Shown in pieces: positions 18,014 through 25,840 of a stretch of 40,172 nucleotides of DNA. The stretch spans positions 1 to 40,172 of the forward strand of contig JAHZIT010000180.1 of assembly GCA_022601275.1 (NCBI GenBank), in the 5' to 3' direction. The DNA is from Actinomycetes bacterium (lineage in GTDB: Bacteria > Actinomycetota > Actinomycetes > Mycobacteriales > Mycobacteriaceae). A program made the translations under genes and the position numbers. Numbering within the stretch: position 1 is the stretch's first letter; every line of letters begins with the position of its first letter. The notes beneath the pieces are model-generated. The model ran no database searches, was not told the origin of the DNA, and worked only from the letters and a program-made list of their open reading frames with translations.

Positions 18014-19189
18014 ATGACCACCGCCGAAGTCAGCGACGACGACTTCCAGGAGATCCTGGCCCAGACTCGCCACTTCGTCCGCACCGCCGTGGTCCCCCGC
18101 GAGCAACAGATTCTCGCCGAGGACCGGGTGCCCGACGACCTGCGGGAGCAAGCCAAGAAGATGGGCTTGTACGGCTACGCGATCCCCCAGCAGTTCGGCG
18201 GTCTTGGCCTGAACCTCGCCCAGGATGTCGAGCTCGCGATGGAACTGGGCTACACCTCGTTGGCGCTGCGATCGATGTTCGGCACCAACAACGGGATTGC
18301 CGGTCAGGTGCTCGTCGGCTACGGCACCGGCGAGCAGAAGTCGACGTGGCTGGCAGGGATCGCCTCCGGTGACGTCGTCGCGTCGTTCGCGCTCACCGAG
18401 CCGGGTGCGGGTTCCAATCCTTCGGGGTTACGAACCAAGGCGGTGCGCGACGGCGACTCACACGATTCGTCCTGGGTCATCAACGGCCAGAAGCGGTTCA
18501 TCACCAACGCCCCCACCGCCGACGTTTTCGTGACATTCGCCCGGACCAGGCCGGCGGACGACAACGGAGCCGGGATCGCAGTTTTTCTCGTGCCCGCCGA
18601 CGCACCAGGAGTCGAAGTCGGCGCCAAGGACAAGAAGATGGGACAGGAGGGCGCATGGACCGCCGACGTCAGCTTCAACGAGGTGCGCGTTTCCAACGCT
18701 GCCCTGGTCGGCGGTAGCGAGGACATCGGCTACCGCGCGGCGCTGACCTCGCTGGCACGCGGCCGGGTGCACATCGCCGCGATCGCAGTGGGGACGGCGC
18801 AGCGCGCTCTCGACGAGTCGGTGAACTACGCCGCGACTGCGACGCAGGGCGGCACCGCGATCGGGCAATTCCAGTTGGTGCAGGCGATGCTCGCCGACCA
18901 ACAGACTGGAGTGCTGGCCGGGCGCGCCCTGGTGCGTGACACAGCTCAGAAATGGATCACCAACGAGGATCGAAGAATCGCACCGTCGGCCGCGAAGCTC
19001 TTCTGCACCGAAATGGCCGGCACAGTAGCTGATCTCGCCGTGCAGGTCCACGGCGGAAGTGGCTACATGCGTGAGGTTCCGGTGGAACGGATTTACCGCG
19101 ATGTCCGGCTGCTCCGACTCTACGAGGGCACCAGCGAGATTCAGCGGCTGATCATTGGCGGCGGACTGGTGAAGGCAGCGAAGCGATGA
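18014..19189 (+). CDS. Acyl-CoA dehydrogenase (FadE)
   Basis: A 391-aa acyl-CoA dehydrogenase with FALTEPGAGSNPSGLR, the FITNAPTAD loop, and LYEGTSEIQ with catalytic Glu371 near the C terminus. ATG 18014 is preceded by GAGGAG. It is not closely similar to the fadE at 14688-15881; for example, it lacks the RSTFGKPI segment and has TQGGTAIGQFQLVQ in that place. The stop overlaps the start of the next SDR (ATGA, 19186-19189), so they form a two-gene unit. It diverges from the leftward beta-oxidation run over the AT-rich promoter, so both arms may respond to one regulator. Confidence 0.92.
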   Translation: MTTAEVSDDDFQEILAQTRHFVRTAVVPREQQILAEDRVPDDLREQAKKMGLYGYAIPQQFGGLGLNLAQDVELAMELGYTSLALRSMFGTNNGIAGQVLVGYGTGEQKSTWLAGIASGDVVASFALTEPGAGSNPSGLRTKAVRDGDSHDSSWVINGQKRFITNAPTADVFVTFARTRPADDNGAGIAVFLVPADAPGVEVGAKDKKMGQEGAWTADVSFNEVRVSNAALVGGSEDIGYRAALTSLARGRVHIAAIAVGTAQRALDESVNYAATATQGGTAIGQFQLVQAMLADQQTGVLAGRALVRDTAQKWITNEDRRIAPSAAKLFCTEMAGTVADLAVQVHGGSGYMREVPVERIYRDVRLLRLYEGTSEIQRLIIGGGLVKAAKR

Positions 19190-20007
19190 GCGGTCGGCTT
19201 CCGGGACGGGTCGCGTTTATCACGGGAGCCGCCCGCGGGCAGGGTCGTGCGCACGCCGTGCGGATGGCGAAAGAAGGTGCGGACATCATCGCCGTCGACA
19301 TCGCGGGTCCCCTCCCGGGCTGCGTGCCCTACCACCCCGCAACGCCCGATGACCTCGACGAGACGATCAGGCTCGTGCGGGAAACCGGCCGCCGAATCGT
19401 TGCATCGGTGGTGGACACCCGCGACCACGAGGCGCTCAATGCCGCGGTTGCGGCCGGGGTTTCCGAGCTCGGCAGGCTCGACATCATCGTCGCCAACGCC
19501 GGTATCACCGCACCGCAGGTGTGGGATCGCATTCGCCCCGAAGACTTTCGCGACGTCATGGACATCAACGTGACCGGCACCTGGAACACCGTCATGGCAG
19601 GCGCGCACAAGATCATCGACGGCGGACGCGGCGGATCGATCATCCTGATCAGCTCCGCTGCGGGGGTCAAGATGCAACCCTTCATGGTGCACTACACCGC
19701 GAGTAAGCACGCGGTCACCGGAATGGCACGCGGCCTGGCCGCTGAACTCGGTAAACACTCGATACGGGTGAACAGCGTGCACCCGGGCCCGGTCACGACC
19801 GAGATGGGCACCGGCGACATGGTCACCGCACTGACCGCGGCGATGGACACCAACCCCCAATTGGCCCACATGTTGACACCGTTCCTGCCGACCTGGGTGG
19901 TCGAACCCGAGGACATCGCCGATGCGGTGTGCTGGCTGGCCGGCGATGAGTCGAAATACGTTACTGCGAGTGCGATCTCGATCGATCAGGGTTCAACTCA
20001 CTACTGA
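19186..20007 (+). CDS. Mycofactocin-type SDR oxidoreductase
   Basis: A 273-aa SDR. The stretch TGAARGQGRAHAVRMAKEGADIIAVDI, the ~30-residue insertion after it (residues 41-70), and Tyr170/Lys174 (HYTASK) are the marks of the carveol-dehydrogenase-like group. Members of that group hold NAD tightly and pass electrons to the redox peptide cofactor mycofactocin. No mycofactocin genes are in this window, so dependence is a family inference. Coupled by an ATGA overlap to the upstream fadE, it may oxidise a hydroxyl in the same pathway, possibly that of an alcohol or a hydroxyacyl intermediate. Confidence 0.88.
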   Translation: MSGRLPGRVAFITGAARGQGRAHAVRMAKEGADIIAVDIAGPLPGCVPYHPATPDDLDETIRLVRETGRRIVASVVDTRDHEALNAAVAAGVSELGRLDIIVANAGITAPQVWDRIRPEDFRDVMDINVTGTWNTVMAGAHKIIDGGRGGSIILISSAAGVKMQPFMVHYTASKHAVTGMARGLAAELGKHSIRVNSVHPGPVTTEMGTGDMVTALTAAMDTNPQLAHMLTPFLPTWVVEPEDIADAVCWLAGDESKYVTASAISIDQGSTHY

Positions 20008-20041
20008 GTCCCCGACGGACGTACAGAAGCGCCGCCTCAAT

Positions 20042-20068
20042 CATCGGCTGTCCGTCGGTCAGCCGATG
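20042..20068. terminator. Hairpin between convergent genes
   Basis: A perfect 9-bp stem, CATCGGCTG (20042-20050) with CAGCCGATG (20060-20068), closes a 9-nt loop. It lies after the SDR stop (20007) and overlaps the last codons of the convergent MaoC gene. It probably terminates one or both. Confidence 0.5.
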
Positions 20069-20511
20069 AATCGCACAATCGACTCTGCCACGGCGGCCGG
20101 CTTCTCAGATCCCTCGATCTCGACGGTCGTGTTGAGGGTCGCCTGCACGGCGCCGTCGAGCTGGGCGACCGAGGCGATTTCAGCCCTAGCCCGGAGCCTG
20201 GCGCCGACCCGGACCGGGGTGATGAAGCGAACCCTGTTGTATCCGTAGTTGATCGCCATCGCGACGTTGCCGACGCGGTAGAGCTGCTGGGTGAAGTGTG
20301 GGATCAGCGACAACGTCAGCAGTCCGTGGGCGATCGTTCCGCCGAAGGGCCCGCCGGCCGCCCGTTCCGGGTCTACATGGATCCATTGATGGTCGTCGGT
20401 GGCATCAGCGAACAGGTTGACTCGATCCTGGGTGATGTCGAGCCACTCCGTGGGGCCCAGTTGTTCGCCCTCGGCGGCGATCAATTCGGCCAGCCCATTG
20501 AACTTCTTCAC
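20059..20511 (-). CDS. MaoC-like (R)-specific enoyl-CoA hydratase (Rv0130/HtdZ-like)
   Basis: A 150-aa single hot-dog protein. The hydratase-2 motif is clear: Asp40 and His45 in ATDDHQWIHVDPERA, followed by GPFGGTIAHGLLTLSL. This spacing matches what I remember of M. tuberculosis Rv0130, where Asp40 and His45 are catalytic. It would hydrate trans-2-enoyl-CoA to the (R)-3-hydroxy form. The GTG start at 20511 has AGGAG seven bases upstream. Its neighbours fit a role in acyl-CoA turnover. The 186 bp upstream (20512-20697) hold no other gene that I can support. Confidence 0.9.
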   Translation of the reverse strand: MKKFNGLAELIAAEGEQLGPTEWLDITQDRVNLFADATDDHQWIHVDPERAAGGPFGGTIAHGLLTLSLIPHFTQQLYRVGNVAMAINYGYNRVRFITPVRVGARLRARAEIASVAQLDGAVQATLNTTVEIEGSEKPAAVAESIVRFIG

Positions 20512-20697
20512 ACCTGTCTCCTTTGACCTGGGACCGCATCGACGGACAGCCGCTCGATACGCCGAGAGTTGATGACGCTTTCCTCACAGTGCCACAGCGG
20601 TGCGGGCGCAGTCGCGGCACCATCCCGCTGCTTTCGCGCCCGACCGTCCCAGCATCCACGGAGTCGCGCCGGCCGAAGGGCGGATTCAGCTGGAAAT

Positions 20698-21507
20698 CTA
20701 GGCTTCACCGGGCATCAGCAGCTCGACCCGGCCGAACCGGCTGGCCAGCTTGCCCACCAGCGCGACCCGTAAGACGGTATCGCCGATGCCGGGCGGACAA
20801 GTAGCTCGGCCCAGCGGAAATCCGTTTCGGCAGAACAGGACTCCATGGCGAGCATGAACTGCCCAAGGGCCGTCCGTGGTCGCGAAGACAGCCCCGATCA
20901 CCTCGCCCTCATCGAACACGAGGCGCTCGAATCGCTTTACCGGATACGCCCTGACGCCCCGTTCGTTCGCCTCGGTCTCGAGCCACTCGAGCACTGCGCC
21001 CACGATATCGTCGGGGCCTGCGGGCAGGGATCCGATCTCGGCAACCTCGACTCCCTCCCCGTCGCCGGACTCCATCGCCACGCAGTTCCAGTCGGTGACG
21101 CGGGTGTACAGGTAGCCCGACGGCGAGGAGATGCACCGCGCGGTCCAATCCCGCAACTGCGCACCGACGAACGGGGCAATCCGCCGATCCGGCGCCGCAG
21201 CGACCACGGCGGCCGTGCGGATCGGCAGAACTTCGTCGAATTGCGGGAGTCCCGCTGGGTCCAGATCATCCAGAAGCTCAGCAAGGTAGGCAGCTGTCTG
21301 GGCATCACCGAAGTCAAGGGTGAACCAGCCTGGTTGGCCGCCCGGAGCGGCGCCCGCCTCCGGGGCCGGCGCGCATGCAACCAGAACCTCCGCGCCCTCG
21401 TCGACGGCAGAGATCGCACCCGCGAGCCCCGCAACCCCGGCGTCGGTACACACGACGTCGACCTCGTCGTCCCAGTGCAGATCCGACGTCACGGTTGTCC
21501 ACTCCAT
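20698..21507 (-). CDS. Degenerate FAD-binding (KstD/fumarate-reductase-like) protein
   Basis: A 269-aa protein. The N terminus HWDDEVDVVCTDAGVAGLAGAISAVDEGAEVLV resembles the Rossmann dinucleotide-binding fold of FAD-dependent ketosteroid dehydrogenases. The GxGxxG pattern is altered to D-A-G-V-A-G. Later segments (EWLETEANERGV, FDEGEVIGAVFATTDGPWAVHARHGVLFCRNGF) also look like that family. The usual length is over 500 residues and the catalytic domain is missing, so it is a short, possibly inactive relative. The frame is intact, which argues that the protein is kept. It diverges from the two-subunit fadE genes. Function unknown. Confidence 0.65.
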   Translation of the reverse strand: MEWTTVTSDLHWDDEVDVVCTDAGVAGLAGAISAVDEGAEVLVACAPAPEAGAAPGGQPGWFTLDFGDAQTAAYLAELLDDLDPAGLPQFDEVLPIRTAAVVAAAPDRRIAPFVGAQLRDWTARCISSPSGYLYTRVTDWNCVAMESGDGEGVEVAEIGSLPAGPDDIVGAVLEWLETEANERGVRAYPVKRFERLVFDEGEVIGAVFATTDGPWAVHARHGVLFCRNGFPLGRATCPPGIGDTVLRVALVGKLASRFGRVELLMPGEA

Positions 21508-21672
21508 ATTCGCCGGCCCTGGCTGCAGACCCGCAACGTACCACTGAACGGGCCGCGAACACCGGTGCCCGCACCCCGGTCGTGACCGCGCCCCGGTATG
21601 AGGACAGGCCGCGATCCCGAATACTCGGTTGTGCAGTCCCAGCGGACCTACTTGGCTGACCAGGTTTACCGT

Positions 21673-21723
21673 GTCTCTAGCTTCGCAACGTCTCTAGCTT
21701 CGCTACGTCTCTAGCTTCGCAAC
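21673..21723. repeat. Tandem repeat, 3 units of 17 bp upstream of fadE
   Basis: GTCTCTAGCTTCGCAAC occurs at 21673, 21690 (one change, CTAC at the end) and 21707. The tract ends 16 bp before the ATG of the next fadE, immediately before its ribosome-binding site. The units are contiguous. Confidence 0.92.
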
Positions 21724-21739
21724 GAAAAGGGGACCTTTG

Positions 21740-22972
21740 ATGGACCTGCAGTGGTCGGCGGCCGACCTCGCGTTCCGCGACGAGGTACGAGCTTTCCTCG
21801 ACGAGAAGTTGACGCCCGAATTGCGTCGCGCCGGTCGCCTGATGACCAGCGTCTACGCCGACCACGACGCGAGCATGGAATGGCAGCGGATTCTGCACGA
21901 ACGCGGCTGGGCAGCACCGGCGTGGCCGCCGGCCTATGGCGGCTGCGACTGGAGCCTTACCCAGCACTACATCTTCAGCCGCGAGTCGGCGCTGGTCGGC
22001 GCACCGTCTCTATCGCCGATGGGGATCAAAATGGTGGCCCACGCGATCATCAAGTTCGGCACCGACGAGCAGAAGAACTACTTCTTGCCGCGGATCCTGA
22101 CCGGCGAGGTGTTCTTCTGCCAGGGCTACTCCGAACCGGAGGCGGGTTCGGATCTGGCGGCGCTGTCCATGACCGCCCGCGACGACGGTGAGAACCTGGT
22201 CTGCACGGGCAGCAAGATCTGGACCACCCACGCCCAGGAGGCGAACTGGATGTTCGCGCTGGTGCGCACCGCCCGCACCGACAAGAAACAGCGGGGTATC
22301 ACCTTCGTCCTCTGTGAGATGTCCGCACCCGGCGTCGAGATCCGCCCCCTGGTGATGACCTCGGGCGAAGAAGTGCAGAACCAGGTGTTCTTCGACGAGG
22401 TTCGGGTGCCCAAGGCCAACGTCATCGGTGAGATCAACGACGGTTGGACCGTCGCGAAATACCTGTTGGAGTTCGAGCGCGGCGGCGGCGCGTCCGCACC
22501 GCCCCTGCAGGTGATGGCCGATGAGATCGCGACAGCCGCCGCCGGACAACCCGGGCCCGGCGGTGGTCCACTGCTCGACGATTCCGCCTTCGCGCGCAAG
22601 CTGGCCGATGTGCGGATTCGTACCGAAGTCCTCGAGATTCTCGAGTACCACGTGCTGTCTGTCGTGGCGCAGGGCGGCAATCCGGGAGCCAAGTCGTCGA
22701 TGCTCAAGATACTCAGCACCGAATTGAGCCAGTCGATCACCGAACTCGCGATGGAGGCGGCCGGTCCGCGGGGACGGGTGTACCAACCCCACGCAACTTG
22801 TCCGGGCGGACCCATCGCCGACTTCGAACCGCCCAGTGGTGGGTACGTCAGCGGTGAGGCCTGGCAGGCGGTGGCACCGCTGCGCTACTTCAACGACCGC
22901 GCTGGCTCGATCTACGCCGGCAGCAACGAGATTCAGCGAAACATTCTGGCCAAGGCTGCATTGGGGCTTTAG
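21740..22972 (+). CDS. Acyl-CoA dehydrogenase subunit (FadE, alpha-like)
   Basis: A 410-aa acyl-CoA dehydrogenase with YSEPEAGSDLAALS, KIWTTHAQEA and a C-terminal IYAGSNEIQRNI. In that last motif the usual catalytic Glu is Ala393. Together with a second dehydrogenase gene starting directly after its stop (TAG 22970-22972, ATG 22973), this suggests a heteromeric enzyme. The steroid ChsE-type alpha2beta2 dehydrogenases place the catalytic base elsewhere and use short or bulky CoA thioesters. ATG 21740 has AAGGGG upstream, right after a 17-bp tandem repeat. Substrate unknown; a steroid or other polycyclic side chain is plausible. Confidence 0.9.
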   Translation: MDLQWSAADLAFRDEVRAFLDEKLTPELRRAGRLMTSVYADHDASMEWQRILHERGWAAPAWPPAYGGCDWSLTQHYIFSRESALVGAPSLSPMGIKMVAHAIIKFGTDEQKNYFLPRILTGEVFFCQGYSEPEAGSDLAALSMTARDDGENLVCTGSKIWTTHAQEANWMFALVRTARTDKKQRGITFVLCEMSAPGVEIRPLVMTSGEEVQNQVFFDEVRVPKANVIGEINDGWTVAKYLLEFERGGGASAPPLQVMADEIATAAAGQPGPGGGPLLDDSAFARKLADVRIRTEVLEILEYHVLSVVAQGGNPGAKSSMLKILSTELSQSITELAMEAAGPRGRVYQPHATCPGGPIADFEPPSGGYVSGEAWQAVAPLRYFNDRAGSIYAGSNEIQRNILAKAALGL

Positions 22973-24115
22973 ATGGACTTCACACTCACCGAAGAACAGA
23001 AACTGCTGCGCGACGGACTCGTCAGGTTTCTCGCGACTCGCTACGACCTTGACAAGAGCCGACGTGCAGCCAAGACCGGGCAGGGCTGGCAGCCCGATAT
23101 CTGGCAGGCCTTCGCCGACCAGCTCGGGATTCTGGGCGCCGCGCTACCGCAGGAGTGCGGCGGCGACGGCGGCGGCCCGGTGGAGATGATGCTGATAGCC
23201 GAGGCGCTGGGGCACGCTCTGGTAGTCGAGCCTTTCGTCGACACCGCAGTGGTGGCAGCGGGTTTGCTACGCCGCGCAAACGGCGTAGTCGGCGCCGAGC
23301 TGTTGAAGAAGATCGTCTCGGGATCCGCAATCGTCACCGTGGCAGCCACCGAACCGACCTCGGGTGAGCACTGGCAGGACGTCTCGACCGTCGCCCGGCG
23401 CGACGGCGACCACTGGGTGCTGAGCGGCTCGAAAGTCGTCTCGGCCAGCACGCCGTTGGCCAGCCACGTGCTGATCACCGCACGGACATCGGGCGAGGGT
23501 GATGACACCGACGGCATATCACTGTTCGTCGTCGAAATCGGCTCGGCCACAACGGGTATGGATCTGCAGAGCTATCTTACGATCGATGACCGGAGGGCTT
23601 CGGACATTGTGTTGGACAGTCTTCGGCTACCTGGCGGCGCATTGTTGGGAGAGGAAGGCGGCGCGTGGGCGTCGCTTGCGCAGGCGCGCGATGAAGGCGC
23701 TGCGGCGATCTGCGCCGAAGCGGTGGGGTGTATGCGCAAGGTGCTGGCCGACACCGTCGAGTACTGCAAGCAACGCCAACAGTTCGGGCAGCCGATCGGC
23801 AGCTTCCAGGTGCTCCAGCACCGCATGGTGGACATGTATGTGCACGTCGAACAGTCAACCGCAGCTGTGCATCTGGCGATCCTCAACCTGGAGGCTGACG
23901 ACGCCACGCGCGCCCGCGCCGTCTCGGTGGCCAAGGCGACGGTGGGCAAGGCGGCTCAGTTCGTCGGGCAACAGGCGGTCCAACTGCACGGTGGCATGGG
24001 TATGACCGAGGAACTGGCCATCGGGCACTACTTCAAGAGGCTGACGGCGCTACAGTTCGAATTCGGGTCGACCGATCACCATGTGACCCGCTATGCGCGG
24101 CTCACTTCGCGCTAG
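22973..24115 (+). CDS. Acyl-CoA dehydrogenase subunit (FadE, beta-like)
   Basis: A 380-aa acyl-CoA dehydrogenase-fold protein starting immediately after the stop of the preceding fadE. It keeps the fold signature (YCKQRQQFGQPIGSFQVLQHRMVDM, QAVQLHGGMGMTEELAIGHYFKR). The region aligned with the catalytic YEGTSEIQ reads EFGSTDHH, with no Glu at the base position. Such degenerate partners are typical of beta subunits in mycobacterial heterotetrameric dehydrogenases, where the two chains build shared FAD and substrate sites. It probably works only with the preceding gene product. Confidence 0.9.
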   Translation: MDFTLTEEQKLLRDGLVRFLATRYDLDKSRRAAKTGQGWQPDIWQAFADQLGILGAALPQECGGDGGGPVEMMLIAEALGHALVVEPFVDTAVVAAGLLRRANGVVGAELLKKIVSGSAIVTVAATEPTSGEHWQDVSTVARRDGDHWVLSGSKVVSASTPLASHVLITARTSGEGDDTDGISLFVVEIGSATTGMDLQSYLTIDDRRASDIVLDSLRLPGGALLGEEGGAWASLAQARDEGAAAICAEAVGCMRKVLADTVEYCKQRQQFGQPIGSFQVLQHRMVDMYVHVEQSTAAVHLAILNLEADDATRARAVSVAKATVGKAAQFVGQQAVQLHGGMGMTEELAIGHYFKRLTALQFEFGSTDHHVTRYARLTSR

Positions 24116-24143
24116 TCAGCGTTCGCGTCAGGCCGACATGGGT

Positions 24144-25031
24144 TCATGATTGCCTCGCCACGATGACCGGCTGCCGGGCTGAGTGCACCACCTGCGTGCC
24201 CACCGAGCCGAGCAGCATTCCGGCGAAACCGCCCCGACCGTGGCTGCCCACCACCAGCAGCTGACCCTGCTCGGCTTCCTCGAGCAGTGCGCGACCCGGT
24301 TGATCTCGATGCACTACGCGGCGCACGGTCACGTCGGGGTAGCGCTCCTGCCAGCCCGCCAACCGCTCGGCCAGCAGCATGTCCTCCTCGGTTTGAGTCT
24401 CGCTCCAGCCGACACCGGGCAGCTCATAGCCGGCGTCGCTCCAGGTGTGGACCGCGACCAGGTCGACACCGCGGCGCGATGCCTCATCGAACGCGATCGC
24501 GGTGGCCTGCTCGGATGCCGGGGAGCCGTCGATACCCACCACGACAGGCGCCTTCGCCGGATGCGGGATCAGTGGATCCTCGTCGTAGATCACCGCGACC
24601 GGGCAGTGTGCGTGCTGCACCAGCCCGGAACTGACCGAACCGAGCAGACGACGTTCCCACTTCCCCAGTCCACGACTGCCGACGACGATCATGTCGGCGC
24701 CCTTGCTGAGGTCGGCCAACGCCTGCACCGGCTGCCCCTCGACCACCTTCTCGTCGATCCGGACCCCGTCGACTCCTGCGGTGACGGCCTCCACGACGCC
24801 CCGCGCGTCGGCCAGGGCCCGGCGCGCCGCCTCCTGTTCGTCCTCGAAGAACGTGGCAGGCAGCGGAACCTGAATCCACGACTGTACGGTCGCGCCGGGA
24901 AGCACGTAGACCAATGTCAACGGCGCGCGCCGCAGCGCGGCATTACGAGCGGCCCAGTCGGTGGCGACTCTCGACGGAGCCGAACCGTCGACTCCTACGA
25001 CGATCCCGCGAGATCCTGGTTGGGTGGACAT
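24144..25031 (-). CDS. Tandem universal stress protein (Rv2623-like)
   Basis: A 295-aa protein with two Usp domains (about residues 8-148 and 155-295). Each ends in the ATP-binding pattern G-x2-G-x9-GS: GSRGLGKWERRLLGSVSSG and GSHGRGGFAGMLLGSVGTQ. The sequence is very like M. tuberculosis Rv2623, a DosR-regulon, ATP-binding protein that slows growth. ATG 25031 has GAGG upstream; the longer frame to 25349 crosses the promoter and was rejected. Two DosR-like boxes lie about 100-130 bp upstream, supporting induction by hypoxia or nitric oxide. Confidence 0.93.
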   Translation of the reverse strand: MSTQPGSRGIVVGVDGSAPSRVATDWAARNAALRRAPLTLVYVLPGATVQSWIQVPLPATFFEDEQEAARRALADARGVVEAVTAGVDGVRIDEKVVEGQPVQALADLSKGADMIVVGSRGLGKWERRLLGSVSSGLVQHAHCPVAVIYDEDPLIPHPAKAPVVVGIDGSPASEQATAIAFDEASRRGVDLVAVHTWSDAGYELPGVGWSETQTEEDMLLAERLAGWQERYPDVTVRRVVHRDQPGRALLEEAEQGQLLVVGSHGRGGFAGMLLGSVGTQVVHSARQPVIVARQS

Positions 25032-25127
25032 CCGGCGTGCCTCCTCGGTTATGGCCGGCGACGGTGCCGCCGGTATGTCAACGCTATCGCCGCGCCGGTG
25101 CCGCGCGTAAGGGGCATCGCGCACATA

Positions 25128-25164
25128 GGGACGACGGTCACCGCGACAATGGGACGAAAGTCCC
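25128..25164. promoter_or_regulatory. Two DosR-like boxes, 23 bp apart
   Basis: GGGACGAAAGTCCC (25151-25164) matches 13 of 14 positions of the DosR core GGGACTWWAGTCCC. GGGACGACGGTCAC (25128-25141) matches 10 of 14. Their starts are 23 bp apart, about two helical turns, as in tandem DosR sites. They lie 97-133 bp upstream of the Rv2623-like gene and about 116 bp upstream of idi on the other strand. Confidence 0.7.
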
Positions 25165-25279
25165 TGCGCCGGTCGAGGTCGGTGGGATGACCAATCCACC
25201 TCGCGGCCGGCAACGAATGCAACAAGGCCAGTCAATAAGATGCCGTTCACGTCCGTACGAGCGAATGCCGGTGATGCCC

Positions 25280-25840
25280 ATGAACTCAGTCCAGAGCCAG
25301 GAGCTCGTCGTTCTCCTCGACGACGCGGGCCGTCGCATCGGCACTGCACCCAAGTCGGAGGTGCACCACGGCGCCACGCCGCTGCATCTGGCCTTCTCCT
25401 GCTATCTCTTCAACGACGCCGACGAGGTGCTGCTGACCCGTCGAGCGCTGGGGAAGTCGGCCTTCCCCGGCATCTGGACCAACTCGGTCTGCGGACACCC
25501 AGGCCCCGACGAACCGATCGAGGACGCGGTGATCCGCCGGGCATCCGAGGAACTCGGCCTTGACATCGTGGAACTGCGTTGCGTGCTTCCCGACTTCCGC
25601 TATCACGCGATCGATTCCGGCGGTGTCGCGGAGTACGAGGTCTGTCCGGTCTTCTGCGCACGCGTGGTCGGCCCCGTGAACGCCGACCCCGCCGAGGTCA
25701 TGGACATCGCCTGGGTGACGTGGGATCAGCTACAGCTGGCCACGCAGTTGCCGTGGGCCATCAGCCCCTGGGCCATCGAGCAGATCCTTCTCCTCGCCGA
25801 CGCGGGTATCGGGCAGCCTGCTCAGGACCGCAGCTCGTAG
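25280..25840 (+). CDS. idi: Isopentenyl-diphosphate delta-isomerase, type I
   Basis: Nudix-fold enzyme of 186 aa that interconverts IPP and DMAPP. Active-site residues map well onto the E. coli enzyme: Cys71 and His73 (NSVCGHP), metal ligands His29, His36, Glu118 and Glu120 (GVAEYEV), and the Nudix helix RRASEELGLDI. In-frame ATGs at 25265 and 25274 give slightly longer products; no start has a strong ribosome-binding site. It sits at the edge of the carotenoid cluster and supplies DMAPP for GGPP. Its 3' end overlaps the 3' end of the Rieske gene on the opposite strand by 19 bp. Confidence 0.93.
   Translation: MNSVQSQELVVLLDDAGRRIGTAPKSEVHHGATPLHLAFSCYLFNDADEVLLTRRALGKSAFPGIWTNSVCGHPGPDEPIEDAVIRRASEELGLDIVELRCVLPDFRYHAIDSGGVAEYEVCPVFCARVVGPVNADPAEVMDIAWVTWDQLQLATQLPWAISPWAIEQILLLADAGIGQPAQDRSS

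Noticed and set aside
20512..20697. Small open frames between the MaoC gene and the FAD protein
   Set aside because: No ribosome-binding site, odd composition and no similarity recognised; most likely plain intergenic DNA.
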